NCBI GenBank assembly: GCA_003697365.1 | Contig: RFGP01000064.1 | Span: 1-35,722 of the forward strand | Origin: Chloroflexota bacterium | GTDB lineage: Bacteria > Chloroflexota > Anaerolineae > Aggregatilineales > J027 | Reading direction: 5' to 3' | Length of the DNA: 35,722 nt | Shown: piece by piece, positions 7,814 to 15,593 of the stretch | How the letters are laid out: each line of letters begins with the position of its first letter | Position numbering within the stretch: the first letter of the stretch is position 1 | Notes under the pieces: model-generated | Told to the model about the DNA's origin: nothing | Databases searched by the model: none | The model's input: only the letters and a program-made list of their open reading frames with translations | Made by a program: the position numbers and the translations under genes

Positions 7814-9355
7814 ATGACGAGAGCACTAGAATGGACGCTCCGCTTACGTCAAAATCAACTGAATTTTATTACTCTAAGCGGACGCTTTTTATTAAATCAA
7901 ATTTTATTAAGTACTTTTTTCATTTTATGGCGTATTAGTGAAACATCAGGCGTATTTGGGAAAGCCCCTTCAACATGGGTTAGCAATGTGGGCGAATTTA
8001 CCCGCTGGTTACTCGTCATTCATACAGTGGTAGGGGTTATTTTTGTCCTAGAAGCCATTGCACGTATGGTAGAACAGCAAAATGCGCCAATTAGTCCACT
8101 CATCCTCAACTATACAGGAATGTTATTAACGTTGGGGTTGGCGTTGCGTGTGCATAGCGTCTTAGAAAGTGAGCCCTTAGGTTTTTCAACATGGGCAAAC
8201 TTATTCATCGTTGGCTTAAGTACAGGTGGTGTGTACGCACTTATTGCGCTGGGCTATACGCTTGTTTATGGTATTTTGTTTATGATTAACTTCGCACATG
8301 GCGAAGTCATGATGTTTGGCGCATATACCGGTTATTTTGCGACTCAGTATTTAACAAGTGGGGGTCATACTTTTGAAGATGGCTCAGTTTTGATTGCATC
8401 CATTCTTATTCCGCTCATCATTGGCATTTTATTTCTGCCACTCGAACGCCTTATTACGGGCTATGCGCAACGTACTACCATCAATTTTCAAACACCTGAT
8501 TGGCTTTTCACTTTCTTCTCCGTCCCTGTAAGATTCACGCTTGGCTTTGTTATTGGTTATGGTGCCCTCGTAGGCTTGGGCGGATATGCTCCCCATCTTT
8601 ACCTCATTGCCATTACAATCTCCGGCGTATTGTTTGCGATGGTTTGTGGCATGATCGTTTCAATGGCGCTTTCAGTTGTATTAGAGCGCGTCGCCTATCG
8701 TCCACTTCGTTTTGCACCACGATTGGTGCCGCTCATCAGCGCAATTGGTGCTTCTATTTTCCTTCAACAAGTTGCACTACGCATTTTTGGGCCGCAACGC
8801 AAAACCTATAGTAATCCACGCTTATTGCAAGAACCTTTCCGTGTCGATCTTGGGGGAACTTTGGGCACACTAGTGATCTCCAAAGTAGGCATTGTCATTG
8901 TCATAGTATCTGTTTTGCTAATGTTCTTGCTATATGTCATTGTTCAGCGCACCAAGATCGGGCGTGCTATGCGTGCTGTCGCGCAAGACAAAAATACCGC
9001 AGCTTTAATGGGCATTGATGTTGATCGCGTTATTGTCTTCACCTTCATGCTTGGTGCAGCCCTAGCAGGTGCGGCTGGTGTGATGCTCGGTTTTCGTAGT
9101 GATAAAATTGATTTCAAATTTGGCTTTACGCCCGGTCTAAAAGCCTTTACGGCAGCAGTTCTAGGCGGCATTGGTAGCATTCCCGGCGCAATGTTTGGCG
9201 GTTTCTTTTTAGGTATTGTTGAATCTATCGGGCCAGCATTACTAGGCTTTGATGATAAATGGCGTAATGCCATCGCATTTGGCATTTTAGTTCTTGTTTT
9301 AATCTTTCGCCCATCAGGTTTATTTGGTGCAGGTGGCGAGGTAAAGAAGGTATAA
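7814..9355 (+). CDS. livH: Branched-chain amino acid ABC transporter permease LivH, extended
   Basis: Integral membrane subunit of the Liv importer. The family core begins near residue 127 (FIVGLSTGGVYALIALGYTL) and includes MINFAHGEVMMFGAY, GRAMRAVAQDKNTAALMGID, the coupling loop to the ATPase, and AVLGGIGSIPGAMFGG. At 513 residues it is about 200 longer than standard LivH (near 300). The extra length is an N-terminal block of about 125 residues with predicted membrane segments, plus an inserted hydrophobic segment at roughly 180-265 between the usual helices. GGGGG lies about 12 nt before the ATG. The next gene, livM, starts 4 bases after the stop. Confidence 0.9.
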   Translation: MTRALEWTLRLRQNQLNFITLSGRFLLNQILLSTFFILWRISETSGVFGKAPSTWVSNVGEFTRWLLVIHTVVGVIFVLEAIARMVEQQNAPISPLILNYTGMLLTLGLALRVHSVLESEPLGFSTWANLFIVGLSTGGVYALIALGYTLVYGILFMINFAHGEVMMFGAYTGYFATQYLTSGGHTFEDGSVLIASILIPLIIGILFLPLERLITGYAQRTTINFQTPDWLFTFFSVPVRFTLGFVIGYGALVGLGGYAPHLYLIAITISGVLFAMVCGMIVSMALSVVLERVAYRPLRFAPRLVPLISAIGASIFLQQVALRIFGPQRKTYSNPRLLQEPFRVDLGGTLGTLVISKVGIVIVIVSVLLMFLLYVIVQRTKIGRAMRAVAQDKNTAALMGIDVDRVIVFTFMLGAALAGAAGVMLGFRSDKIDFKFGFTPGLKAFTAAVLGGIGSIPGAMFGGFFLGIVESIGPALLGFDDKWRNAIAFGILVLVLIFRPSGLFGAGGEVKKV

Positions 9356-9359
9356 AGCT

Positions 9360-11837
9360 ATGCTTCAAAGATTACGTTCAACCCTCTCTACCGTTCGTTC
9401 AGGCATTAACACAGGAATTTTATTGGGGTTAGGCCTCATCTTCTTGACCCTTATCGGTTTACCTTCAGATGATAGTGCACAGCTCGCCGCAACAGCGGTG
9501 CCACTTTATTTATTTATTGCTGGCGTTATTGGATGGCTTGTTGCCAAACAATTCTCTAGAGAAACCACACGCTTAGCCATACAAAATGCTTTCGCTGCTG
9601 GTCTTTCAGGCGCTATTGTATTTTTACTCTTCTTAGGACTAATCAACCGATGGCACGCACAAGGCATTGATGTGGCTGGGCTTTATTTTGCCAACATGAA
9701 CACGTATCCAATGCACATTTTATCGGGTGTTCCACTAGAAGAATTACGTCCTAATACAGCTGTTGATGTCATCACCGGCCAGCTGCCTGATGATGCTTAT
9801 ATCCGAACGAACCCATTCACACTTACATTTGACAAAGACCGTGCCATTTTTTCAATAGGTTCGCTAGCAATTGGCGGATTCTATGGCTTAGCAATCATGC
9901 TTACACTAGCGAGCACAATCGGCGGCATTCTTGAACAGACACTGTTCCGCATAGATTGGCGACCGTTGCGCGCAAGAGTACGTGAAGCAACACAGGGAAC
10001 ATTTTTCCACCGCACGCTCCCTACCTTATTTCACTGGCTAATCTTGCTTTCACCTGTGCTGATCTTCCTGATGTTTTGGGCCACAGTAGAGCATGAACGT
10101 GGTACTGAGCAAACAATATTCAGTTTTGTATCAGAACTAGGATTAGGCACTAATTTATTTGGTGAACCAACTTATAGTGATTTGCAGCTCATTGATCTCA
10201 ATGACACATTCAATCTAAGTAATGAGTCTTTGATCAATGATGTTAGCATTCAGCTTGGCATGACATTTTTATTGATTATTATGGCCATCGTTGCATTGCG
10301 CCGAGCTCAAACCGATCCAAGTCGATTTAATTATGCTACTCGTGTTGTATTGAATCTTATCCCGTATTTAGTCTTGTCCTTAATGGCTTTGTGGCGTGTT
10401 GAAACAAGCCGCATCAATATTATTGCACCAAGTTTTGATGTATTAGGGCTTGATCAACACGATTGGACATTATTAGTGATGGGGATTGGATGGATAGTTT
10501 TGCTGGCATATATCATTTATGCCCAAAGAACCCCTGAAAATTTTGAGCTCACCTTTGCCGTTTCGCTAAGCCTAGTTGCATTTCTGATCTCCCCACTTTT
10601 TATGACCCAATACCAAACGTTTGTTGTGGGGCGCGTGATGCTCGCTGTCATGTTCGGGCTAGGTCTTAATATTGTCGTTGGTTATGCAGGGTTGCTCGAT
10701 CTCGGTTATGTTGCCTTTTATGCAATTGGTGCTTATACCTTCGCTTTCATCGCCTATGAAAGTGAACAGTTTAAACTGAGCACTGGTCAACTGAACACTT
10801 TAGGCTGGACAACATTAGCTGCAATCGTGATTGCTCCTATCTTTATGCTTCTCGCCGCCCAGATATGGCAACGGCTGTCCGCAGATAAAAGCTCCATGAC
10901 CATCGCTGAAAGCAATGATTATGGCATCCGTCAGAACTATCGTGCCTATCAGACAAGCTCAGGTTTATTGCGTAAAGCTAAGGTATGGGAAAATCAGCCG
11001 CCAATGCTCTTTAGCTTGGCAATAGTAGCGATCGCCATAGTTATTATTTTCATCGCGGGCGATATATTACAGAATCTCAATTTGGGTGAATTTGATGCAA
11101 CAATCGTTTCATCATTTCTTGTTGCCATTCCAATAGCCTTAATGGCAGGAGCATTCGCAGGCATTATGCTAGGCTTTCCGGTGTTGCGATTGCGCGGAGA
11201 CTATCTAGCAATCGTTACACTCGGCTTTGGGGAAATTATCAGCCTTGCTCTTAAAAATCTTGATAACATTACTGGTGGCCCTTCAGGTGCTATTGGCATT
11301 CCCAAACCTGTTCCTAGTGGCACTTCTATTCCAACCAGTAATCTCATTCTACTCTATATTAGTGTTGTTGGTGCGATGATAGTGCTCTACATTTCATCGA
11401 ACTTACGACATTCCCGCATTGGGCGAGCATGGCTCGCGATGCGTAGCGATGAAGATATTGCCCAAGCAATGGGAATTAATCTGGTTAATCTAAAGCTATT
11501 GGCATTCTCATTAGGGGCAGCTATGGCCGCCCTAGCAGGGATGATCTTCGCTAGTCGTCAAAGCTCTATCTTTCCGGATGACTTTAGCCTTGAAATCTCG
11601 ATTAATGTTTTATCATTAGTCATCATTGGTGGTATGGGAAGTTTGCCGGGCGTAATTGTTGGTAGCATTGTCTTGATCGGCTTGCCGGAACTTCTGCGTC
11701 CCGTTGCTGATTATCGTATTATGGCTTTCGGCTTATTGCTTATCTTAACGATGATTGTACGCCCAGAAGGCTTAATGCCCTCTCCCCCACCCGAATTAGA
11801 AGAGCGGGCACGTCAGTTAGCAGAAGCGGAGGAATAA
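9360..11837 (+). CDS. livM: Branched-chain amino acid ABC transporter permease LivM, double length
   Basis: Second permease of the Liv complex. The LivM core is in the C-terminal half: LGLNIVVGYAGLLDLGYVAF near residue 430, LRLRGDYLAIVTLGFGEI near 608, GRAWLAMRSDEDIAQAMGIN (ATPase-coupling loop) near 690, and GGMGSLPGVIVGSIVLIGLP toward the end. At 825 residues it is about twice the usual 320-430. Residues 1-420 carry a series of hydrophobic segments and hydrophilic loops that I cannot match to a family, and about 100 further residues are inserted between FIAYESEQF and the second core block. One uninterrupted frame, so this is an enlargement and not a frameshift artefact. AAGG lies 9-10 nt before ATG. 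Confidence 0.88.
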   Translation: MLQRLRSTLSTVRSGINTGILLGLGLIFLTLIGLPSDDSAQLAATAVPLYLFIAGVIGWLVAKQFSRETTRLAIQNAFAAGLSGAIVFLLFLGLINRWHAQGIDVAGLYFANMNTYPMHILSGVPLEELRPNTAVDVITGQLPDDAYIRTNPFTLTFDKDRAIFSIGSLAIGGFYGLAIMLTLASTIGGILEQTLFRIDWRPLRARVREATQGTFFHRTLPTLFHWLILLSPVLIFLMFWATVEHERGTEQTIFSFVSELGLGTNLFGEPTYSDLQLIDLNDTFNLSNESLINDVSIQLGMTFLLIIMAIVALRRAQTDPSRFNYATRVVLNLIPYLVLSLMALWRVETSRINIIAPSFDVLGLDQHDWTLLVMGIGWIVLLAYIIYAQRTPENFELTFAVSLSLVAFLISPLFMTQYQTFVVGRVMLAVMFGLGLNIVVGYAGLLDLGYVAFYAIGAYTFAFIAYESEQFKLSTGQLNTLGWTTLAAIVIAPIFMLLAAQIWQRLSADKSSMTIAESNDYGIRQNYRAYQTSSGLLRKAKVWENQPPMLFSLAIVAIAIVIIFIAGDILQNLNLGEFDATIVSSFLVAIPIALMAGAFAGIMLGFPVLRLRGDYLAIVTLGFGEIISLALKNLDNITGGPSGAIGIPKPVPSGTSIPTSNLILLYISVVGAMIVLYISSNLRHSRIGRAWLAMRSDEDIAQAMGINLVNLKLLAFSLGAAMAALAGMIFASRQSSIFPDDFSLEISINVLSLVIIGGMGSLPGVIVGSIVLIGLPELLRPVADYRIMAFGLLLILTMIVRPEGLMPSPPPELEERARQLAEAEE

Positions 11838-11841
11838 CCCA

Positions 11842-12630
11842 ATGACCAATAGCATATATATCCTTGAAGTGGATAAAATTACTAAGACGTTTGGCGGTCT
11901 TACAGCCGTGAGCGAGGCTTCTATGACAATTCCAGAGGGGGCCATCGCTAGCTTAATTGGGCCAAACGGCGCAGGAAAAACGACTTTCTTTAATTGCATC
12001 ACAGGATTCTATACACCTAATAGTGGTGATATTCGCTTTATGGGGCGCACAATTCGTGGAATGCGCCCCGATCAGATTAATGCGCTGGGAATTGCCCGCA
12101 CATATCAAAACATTCATCTTTTTGAAGGCATGACTGCTTTAGAAAACATCTTAGTGGGAATGCACACACGCTTAGGGCAAGGTTTTTTAGGAGCGATTGT
12201 ACGGCATCCAACTTTTCGACGAGAAACACGCCAAAGTTTAATTAACGCTTACCGACTGCTTGAGTATGTTGGCTTGACTGGCTTTGGTGATGTTTTGGCG
12301 ACCAATTTATCGTATGGGATGCAACGTCGCCTTGAAATAGCGCGTGCGCTGGCAAGCTCCCCTCGTTTATTGCTGCTAGACGAGCCAACAGCAGGTATGA
12401 ACACGCAAGAAACCGCCGAGATGATCGAATTTATCCGACGTGTACGTGATGAATTTCATCTCACTATTTTATTGATTGAACATGACATGAATTTAGTGAT
12501 GAATGTGTCGGAACAAGTAACGGTTTTAGATTATGGCAAAGTAATTGCGCACGGCACGCCCAGCCAAGTGCAATCTGACCCACGTGTTATTGAGGCTTAT
12601 CTAGGAACAACGTTGGAAGAAGAAGCATAA
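11842..12630 (+). CDS. livG: Branched-chain amino acid ABC transporter ATP-binding protein LivG
   Basis: First ATPase of the Liv importer, 262 residues, normal for the family. Walker A GPNGAGKTT (residues 40-48), the LivG-typical IARTYQNIHLFEGMTALENI, signature NLSYGMQRRLEIARAL, Walker B LLLLDEPTAGMN and the switch His in LIEHDMNLVM are all present. GGAGG lies at a good distance upstream of ATG 11842, overlapping the end of livM. The stop codon TAA abuts the livF ATG directly. Confidence 0.95.
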   Translation: MTNSIYILEVDKITKTFGGLTAVSEASMTIPEGAIASLIGPNGAGKTTFFNCITGFYTPNSGDIRFMGRTIRGMRPDQINALGIARTYQNIHLFEGMTALENILVGMHTRLGQGFLGAIVRHPTFRRETRQSLINAYRLLEYVGLTGFGDVLATNLSYGMQRRLEIARALASSPRLLLLDEPTAGMNTQETAEMIEFIRRVRDEFHLTILLIEHDMNLVMNVSEQVTVLDYGKVIAHGTPSQVQSDPRVIEAYLGTTLEEEA

Positions 12631-13347
12631 ATGACCTTATTAGAAGTTAAAAATATACACACTTATTACGGCAAAATACACGCACTCAAAGGTGTTTCAC
12701 TTGAAGTGCATGAGGGCGAAATCGTTACACTGATTGGAAGCAATGGTGCTGGAAAAACCACAACCTTAAATACCATCTGCGGCATCACCCCAGCAGCAGA
12801 AGGGCAAATTCTGCTAAATGGTGAAGACATCACCCACATGCGCCCACACCAAATCGTCCAAAAAGGTGTAGTACAAAGCCCTGAAGGGCGTAAAATCTTT
12901 AGTCGCCTCACTGTACGCGAAAATCTAGAATTGGGAGCTTATGCCCGCACTGATGTGCGCAATCTTGCTGATGATTTAGAGCTTGTTTATGAAATATTTC
13001 CACGTTTGAGAGAACGCAGAAACCAAGTAGGGGGAACGCTTTCTGGGGGTGAGCAACAAATGCTCGCTATAGGTCGTGCATTAATGAGTCGGCCTAAAAT
13101 TTTGTTGCTGGATGAGCCCTCAATGGGATTGGCCCCGCTATTGGTACGAGACATTTTCCGCATCATCTCCCAACTGAACACCGAACAACAAACAACCATC
13201 TTACTTGTTGAACAAAATGCGCAAATGGCCCTTAAAATCGCTCATCGTGGCTATGTCTTACAAACAGGCAAAGTTGTTATGTCTGATACCGGTGAAAAAC
13301 TCCTTGCTGATGAATCTGTACGTCGCGCCTACTTAGGAGAGCATTAG
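12631..13347 (+). CDS. livF: Branched-chain amino acid ABC transporter ATP-binding protein LivF
   Basis: Second ATPase of the Liv importer, 238 residues as usual. Walker A GSNGAGKTT (36-44), the LivF hallmark VQSPEGRKIFSRLTVRENLE, signature LSGGEQQMLAIGRALM, Walker B ILLLDEPSMGLAP and LVEQNAQMAL are complete. The ATG follows the livG stop with no gap and no strong ribosome site of its own, so translation is likely coupled to livG. Confidence 0.95.
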   Translation: MTLLEVKNIHTYYGKIHALKGVSLEVHEGEIVTLIGSNGAGKTTTLNTICGITPAAEGQILLNGEDITHMRPHQIVQKGVVQSPEGRKIFSRLTVRENLELGAYARTDVRNLADDLELVYEIFPRLRERRNQVGGTLSGGEQQMLAIGRALMSRPKILLLDEPSMGLAPLLVRDIFRIISQLNTEQQTTILLVEQNAQMALKIAHRGYVLQTGKVVMSDTGEKLLADESVRRAYLGEH

Positions 13348-13349
13348 TC

Positions 13350-13886
13350 ATGCGAAAATATCTCATCATTTGGTCGTTCGTGATGATATTTGCCTTAACG
13401 GGGTGTATGGGTGGGCCAAAAGCTGATGCGGACAAAATCGCAGATCGCTTCCCTACAGAAATTACAATTGAAGAAGGCGATGAACAGACTGTCATCTGGG
13501 AACTTGACGACTCTCGGACAGAGTTAAGTCTTGAAGTTCAATCCAATTATGGATATATAACACTAGAATATAACGGCGATGGCATCACAGAAGACATGAC
13601 CGCTTATGTGACGATCATCGTATATGCTAATCAGTCAGCTGCCAACGTTGCACTTCAACGTGAACTTTTAGACTGGCAAGTGCAAGGCGTGAGATTTGAC
13701 ACTGTTCGCGTTCGACGAAACCGCTACGACCTTGCTAATTTTGCAGGCGGACAACTAGCCTATTTGCAGGATGAAGCCACTGTTTTCGAGGTTCGTATTA
13801 TTGCTGATGATCCAACTGCTGAAATTCCAGAAGAAGCGATTACGAGTATTTTTGAGACCATTTTCCAAATTTTGGAAGCTAGCTAA
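13350..13886 (+). CDS. Small lipoprotein of unknown function
   Basis: A 178-residue protein that I do not recognise. The N-terminus is a lipoprotein signal: a positively charged start, a hydrophobic stretch and the lipobox LTGC (Cys19), followed by GGPK. The mature part is acidic, with alternating strand-like hydrophobics (TVIWELDDSRTELSLEVQSN, YITLEYNGDGI, AYVTIIVYANQSAA), suggesting a small beta-rich extracytoplasmic domain. It starts 2 bases after livF with GGAG upstream, and purB starts 2 bases after its stop, so it belongs to the liv transcript. It might assist the transporter at the membrane, but nothing in the sequence proves that. Confidence 0.8.
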   Translation: MRKYLIIWSFVMIFALTGCMGGPKADADKIADRFPTEITIEEGDEQTVIWELDDSRTELSLEVQSNYGYITLEYNGDGITEDMTAYVTIIVYANQSAANVALQRELLDWQVQGVRFDTVRVRRNRYDLANFAGGQLAYLQDEATVFEVRIIADDPTAEIPEEAITSIFETIFQILEAS

Positions 13887-13888
13887 TA

Positions 13889-15289
13889 ATGAGTTTTGAT
13901 CATTCAACATATTTAAGTCCCTTCACATGGCGCTATGGTTCCGACCAAATGCGCCATATTTGGTCAGACAAAAACAAGCGACTCTTGTGGCGTAAGCTAT
14001 GGGTGGCGCTTGCAAAAGCTCAGCAACAGGCAGGACTCGTTACAGCAGAGCAAGTAGCAGACTTAGAAGCACATCAAGAACAAATCGATATTGAGCGCGC
14101 CCATGCCCTAGAGGCTGAGTTGCATCATGATTTGATGGCAGAAGTTCATACATATGCAGAACAATGCGCTATTGGCGGCGGCATTATTCATCTAGGCGCA
14201 ACGAGCATGGATATTGAAGATAATGCTGATGCTCTACGCTTGCGCGAATCCTGCACATATATTACAGAGCACCTTCATAGTATCCTCGCAACACTTGCAG
14301 AAAAAATCGAACAATATCGCAATACAGTTTGCATGGCCTTCACTCATCTTCAGCCTGCTGAACCAACGACAATTGGCTATCGATTAGCTTTTTATGCGCA
14401 AGACTTGCTCGATGCATTTGAAGAGCTCAAAAACCTCTCACAGCAAATTAAAGGAAAAGGACTCAAGGGTGCAGTTGGCACTTCTGCCAGTTATAGCCAA
14501 TTGCTATACGGGACATCTATTTCAGCGCGCCAGCTCGAAGAACTTTTCATGCAACAAATTGGGCTAGAGGCTTATGAAGTTGCATCACAGACTTACCCAC
14601 GCTCTCAAGATTGGCGCATATTAAATGCCTTAGCCAGCGTTGCCATGACAGCTTATAAACTTGCCTTTGATGTTCGCATTTTGCAAACACCCCTCATTGG
14701 TGAATGGGGCGAACCATTTGGTCGTCGACAAGTTGGTTCATCCGCAATGCCTTTTAAGCGAAATCCGATTTTAGCCGAAAATATTGATAGCTTAGCGCGC
14801 TATGTTGCAGCATTACCGCGCATTATGTGGGATAATGCGGCACACAGCCTATTAGAGCGCACACTTGATGATTCAGGCAATCGGCGCAGTGTGCTTCCGG
14901 AGGCATTTTTAGCCACTGATGAAATACTTGGAAAGCTCTCGCGTATACTTAACAACTTACGGATCGATGAACACGCAATTAGTCGCAATGTCGCAATTTA
15001 CGGCGTTTTTGCCGCAACTGAGCGCCTGTTAATGGAAGCAGTTCGTCGTGGTGGCAATCGGCAAACATTGCATGAAGTCATTCGTCAGCATAGTTTGGCA
15101 GCATGGGAAGCGCTGCGCAATGGCGAGGATAACCCCCTTGCCCATACACTCGCTCAAGACACAACATTAAAAACTCTTATGTCCTCAGAGGATATATACG
15201 TGCTACTTGATGCTACTGTCTATGTTGGTGATGCTCCTGAACGCGCAAGTAACATCGTAAACAAGATACAAAACACACTAAAAAAATAG
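13889..15289 (+). CDS. purB: Adenylosuccinate lyase
   Basis: Fumarase/aspartase-superfamily enzyme of 466 residues that releases fumarate from SAICAR and from adenylosuccinate in purine synthesis. The superfamily signature GSSAMPFKRNPILAEN (near residue 282) carries the catalytic Ser. HLGATSMDIEDN and FTHLQPAEPTTIGYR are the other conserved active-site segments. ATG 13889 follows the lipoprotein stop by 2 bases with GGAAG upstream, so it is the last gene of the liv transcript, away from the purF-purDM-purN operon at the end of the window. An AT-rich inverted repeat overlaps its stop codon. Confidence 0.95.
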   Translation: MSFDHSTYLSPFTWRYGSDQMRHIWSDKNKRLLWRKLWVALAKAQQQAGLVTAEQVADLEAHQEQIDIERAHALEAELHHDLMAEVHTYAEQCAIGGGIIHLGATSMDIEDNADALRLRESCTYITEHLHSILATLAEKIEQYRNTVCMAFTHLQPAEPTTIGYRLAFYAQDLLDAFEELKNLSQQIKGKGLKGAVGTSASYSQLLYGTSISARQLEELFMQQIGLEAYEVASQTYPRSQDWRILNALASVAMTAYKLAFDVRILQTPLIGEWGEPFGRRQVGSSAMPFKRNPILAENIDSLARYVAALPRIMWDNAAHSLLERTLDDSGNRRSVLPEAFLATDEILGKLSRILNNLRIDEHAISRNVAIYGVFAATERLLMEAVRRGGNRQTLHEVIRQHSLAAWEALRNGEDNPLAHTLAQDTTLKTLMSSEDIYVLLDATVYVGDAPERASNIVNKIQNTLKK

Positions 15290-15302
15290 TAGATTTTTTA
15301 GT
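15277..15302 (+). repeat. AT-rich inverted repeat over the purB stop codon
   Basis: ACTAAAAAA (15277-15285) and TTTTTTAGT (15294-15302) form a perfect 9-bp stem with an 8-nt loop that includes the TAG stop. With its T-rich arm it may act as a weak terminator at the end of the liv-purB transcript, but the stem is almost entirely A-T. Confidence 0.4.
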
Positions 15303-15593
15303 ATACAGGACTATAATTTTAGATGTGTGTTCTAGGCAGATTATATAAATCTAAAAAACATATGGATGACAATAGTAGTCACCCGAAAAAATTTAGCTCA
15401 ATAATAGCAGTTCTATGGTGACACTCCTCTGAATACTGCTCCCTCTCAGAAGATTCCTAGAGTAGTGTGCACCTGAGGCTGCGTGCACACGCTCTTAGAT
15501 ACTTCAAAACCTAGAGCGTTCAATTTCTTAAAAACAAAAAGTGAATGCTGCTGCCATTCACCTAGCTTTTGATTTGGCTCAGGAGAGATAGCT
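15303..15593 (+). promoter_or_regulatory. Gene-free, hairpin-rich leader before a transporter operon
   Basis: I find no coding frame in this gap of about 300 bases. It holds a perfect 8-bp GC-rich stem GTGTGCAC/GTGCACAC (15465-15472/15483-15490, 10-nt loop), directly followed by GCTCTTAG/CTAGAGC (15491-15498/15511-15517, one bulge), then a perfect 7-bp stem GTGAATG/CATTCAC (15541-15547/15555-15561). Upstream, GTCACC/GGTGAC (15378-15383/15417-15422) and AGCAGT/ACTGCT (15406-15411/15435-15440) interleave in a pseudoknot order. AGGAGAGA follows, just before ATG 15594. The consensus cores I know for common riboswitches (TPP, SAM, FMN, lysine, glycine, fluoride, ZTP) are not apparent. Confidence 0.45.

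Noticed and set aside
15303-15593. Known riboswitch (TPP, SAM, FMN, lysine, glycine, Moco) upstream of the duplicated permease
   Set aside because: None of the conserved core sequences I know could be read there, so I list it only as an unassigned structured leader.
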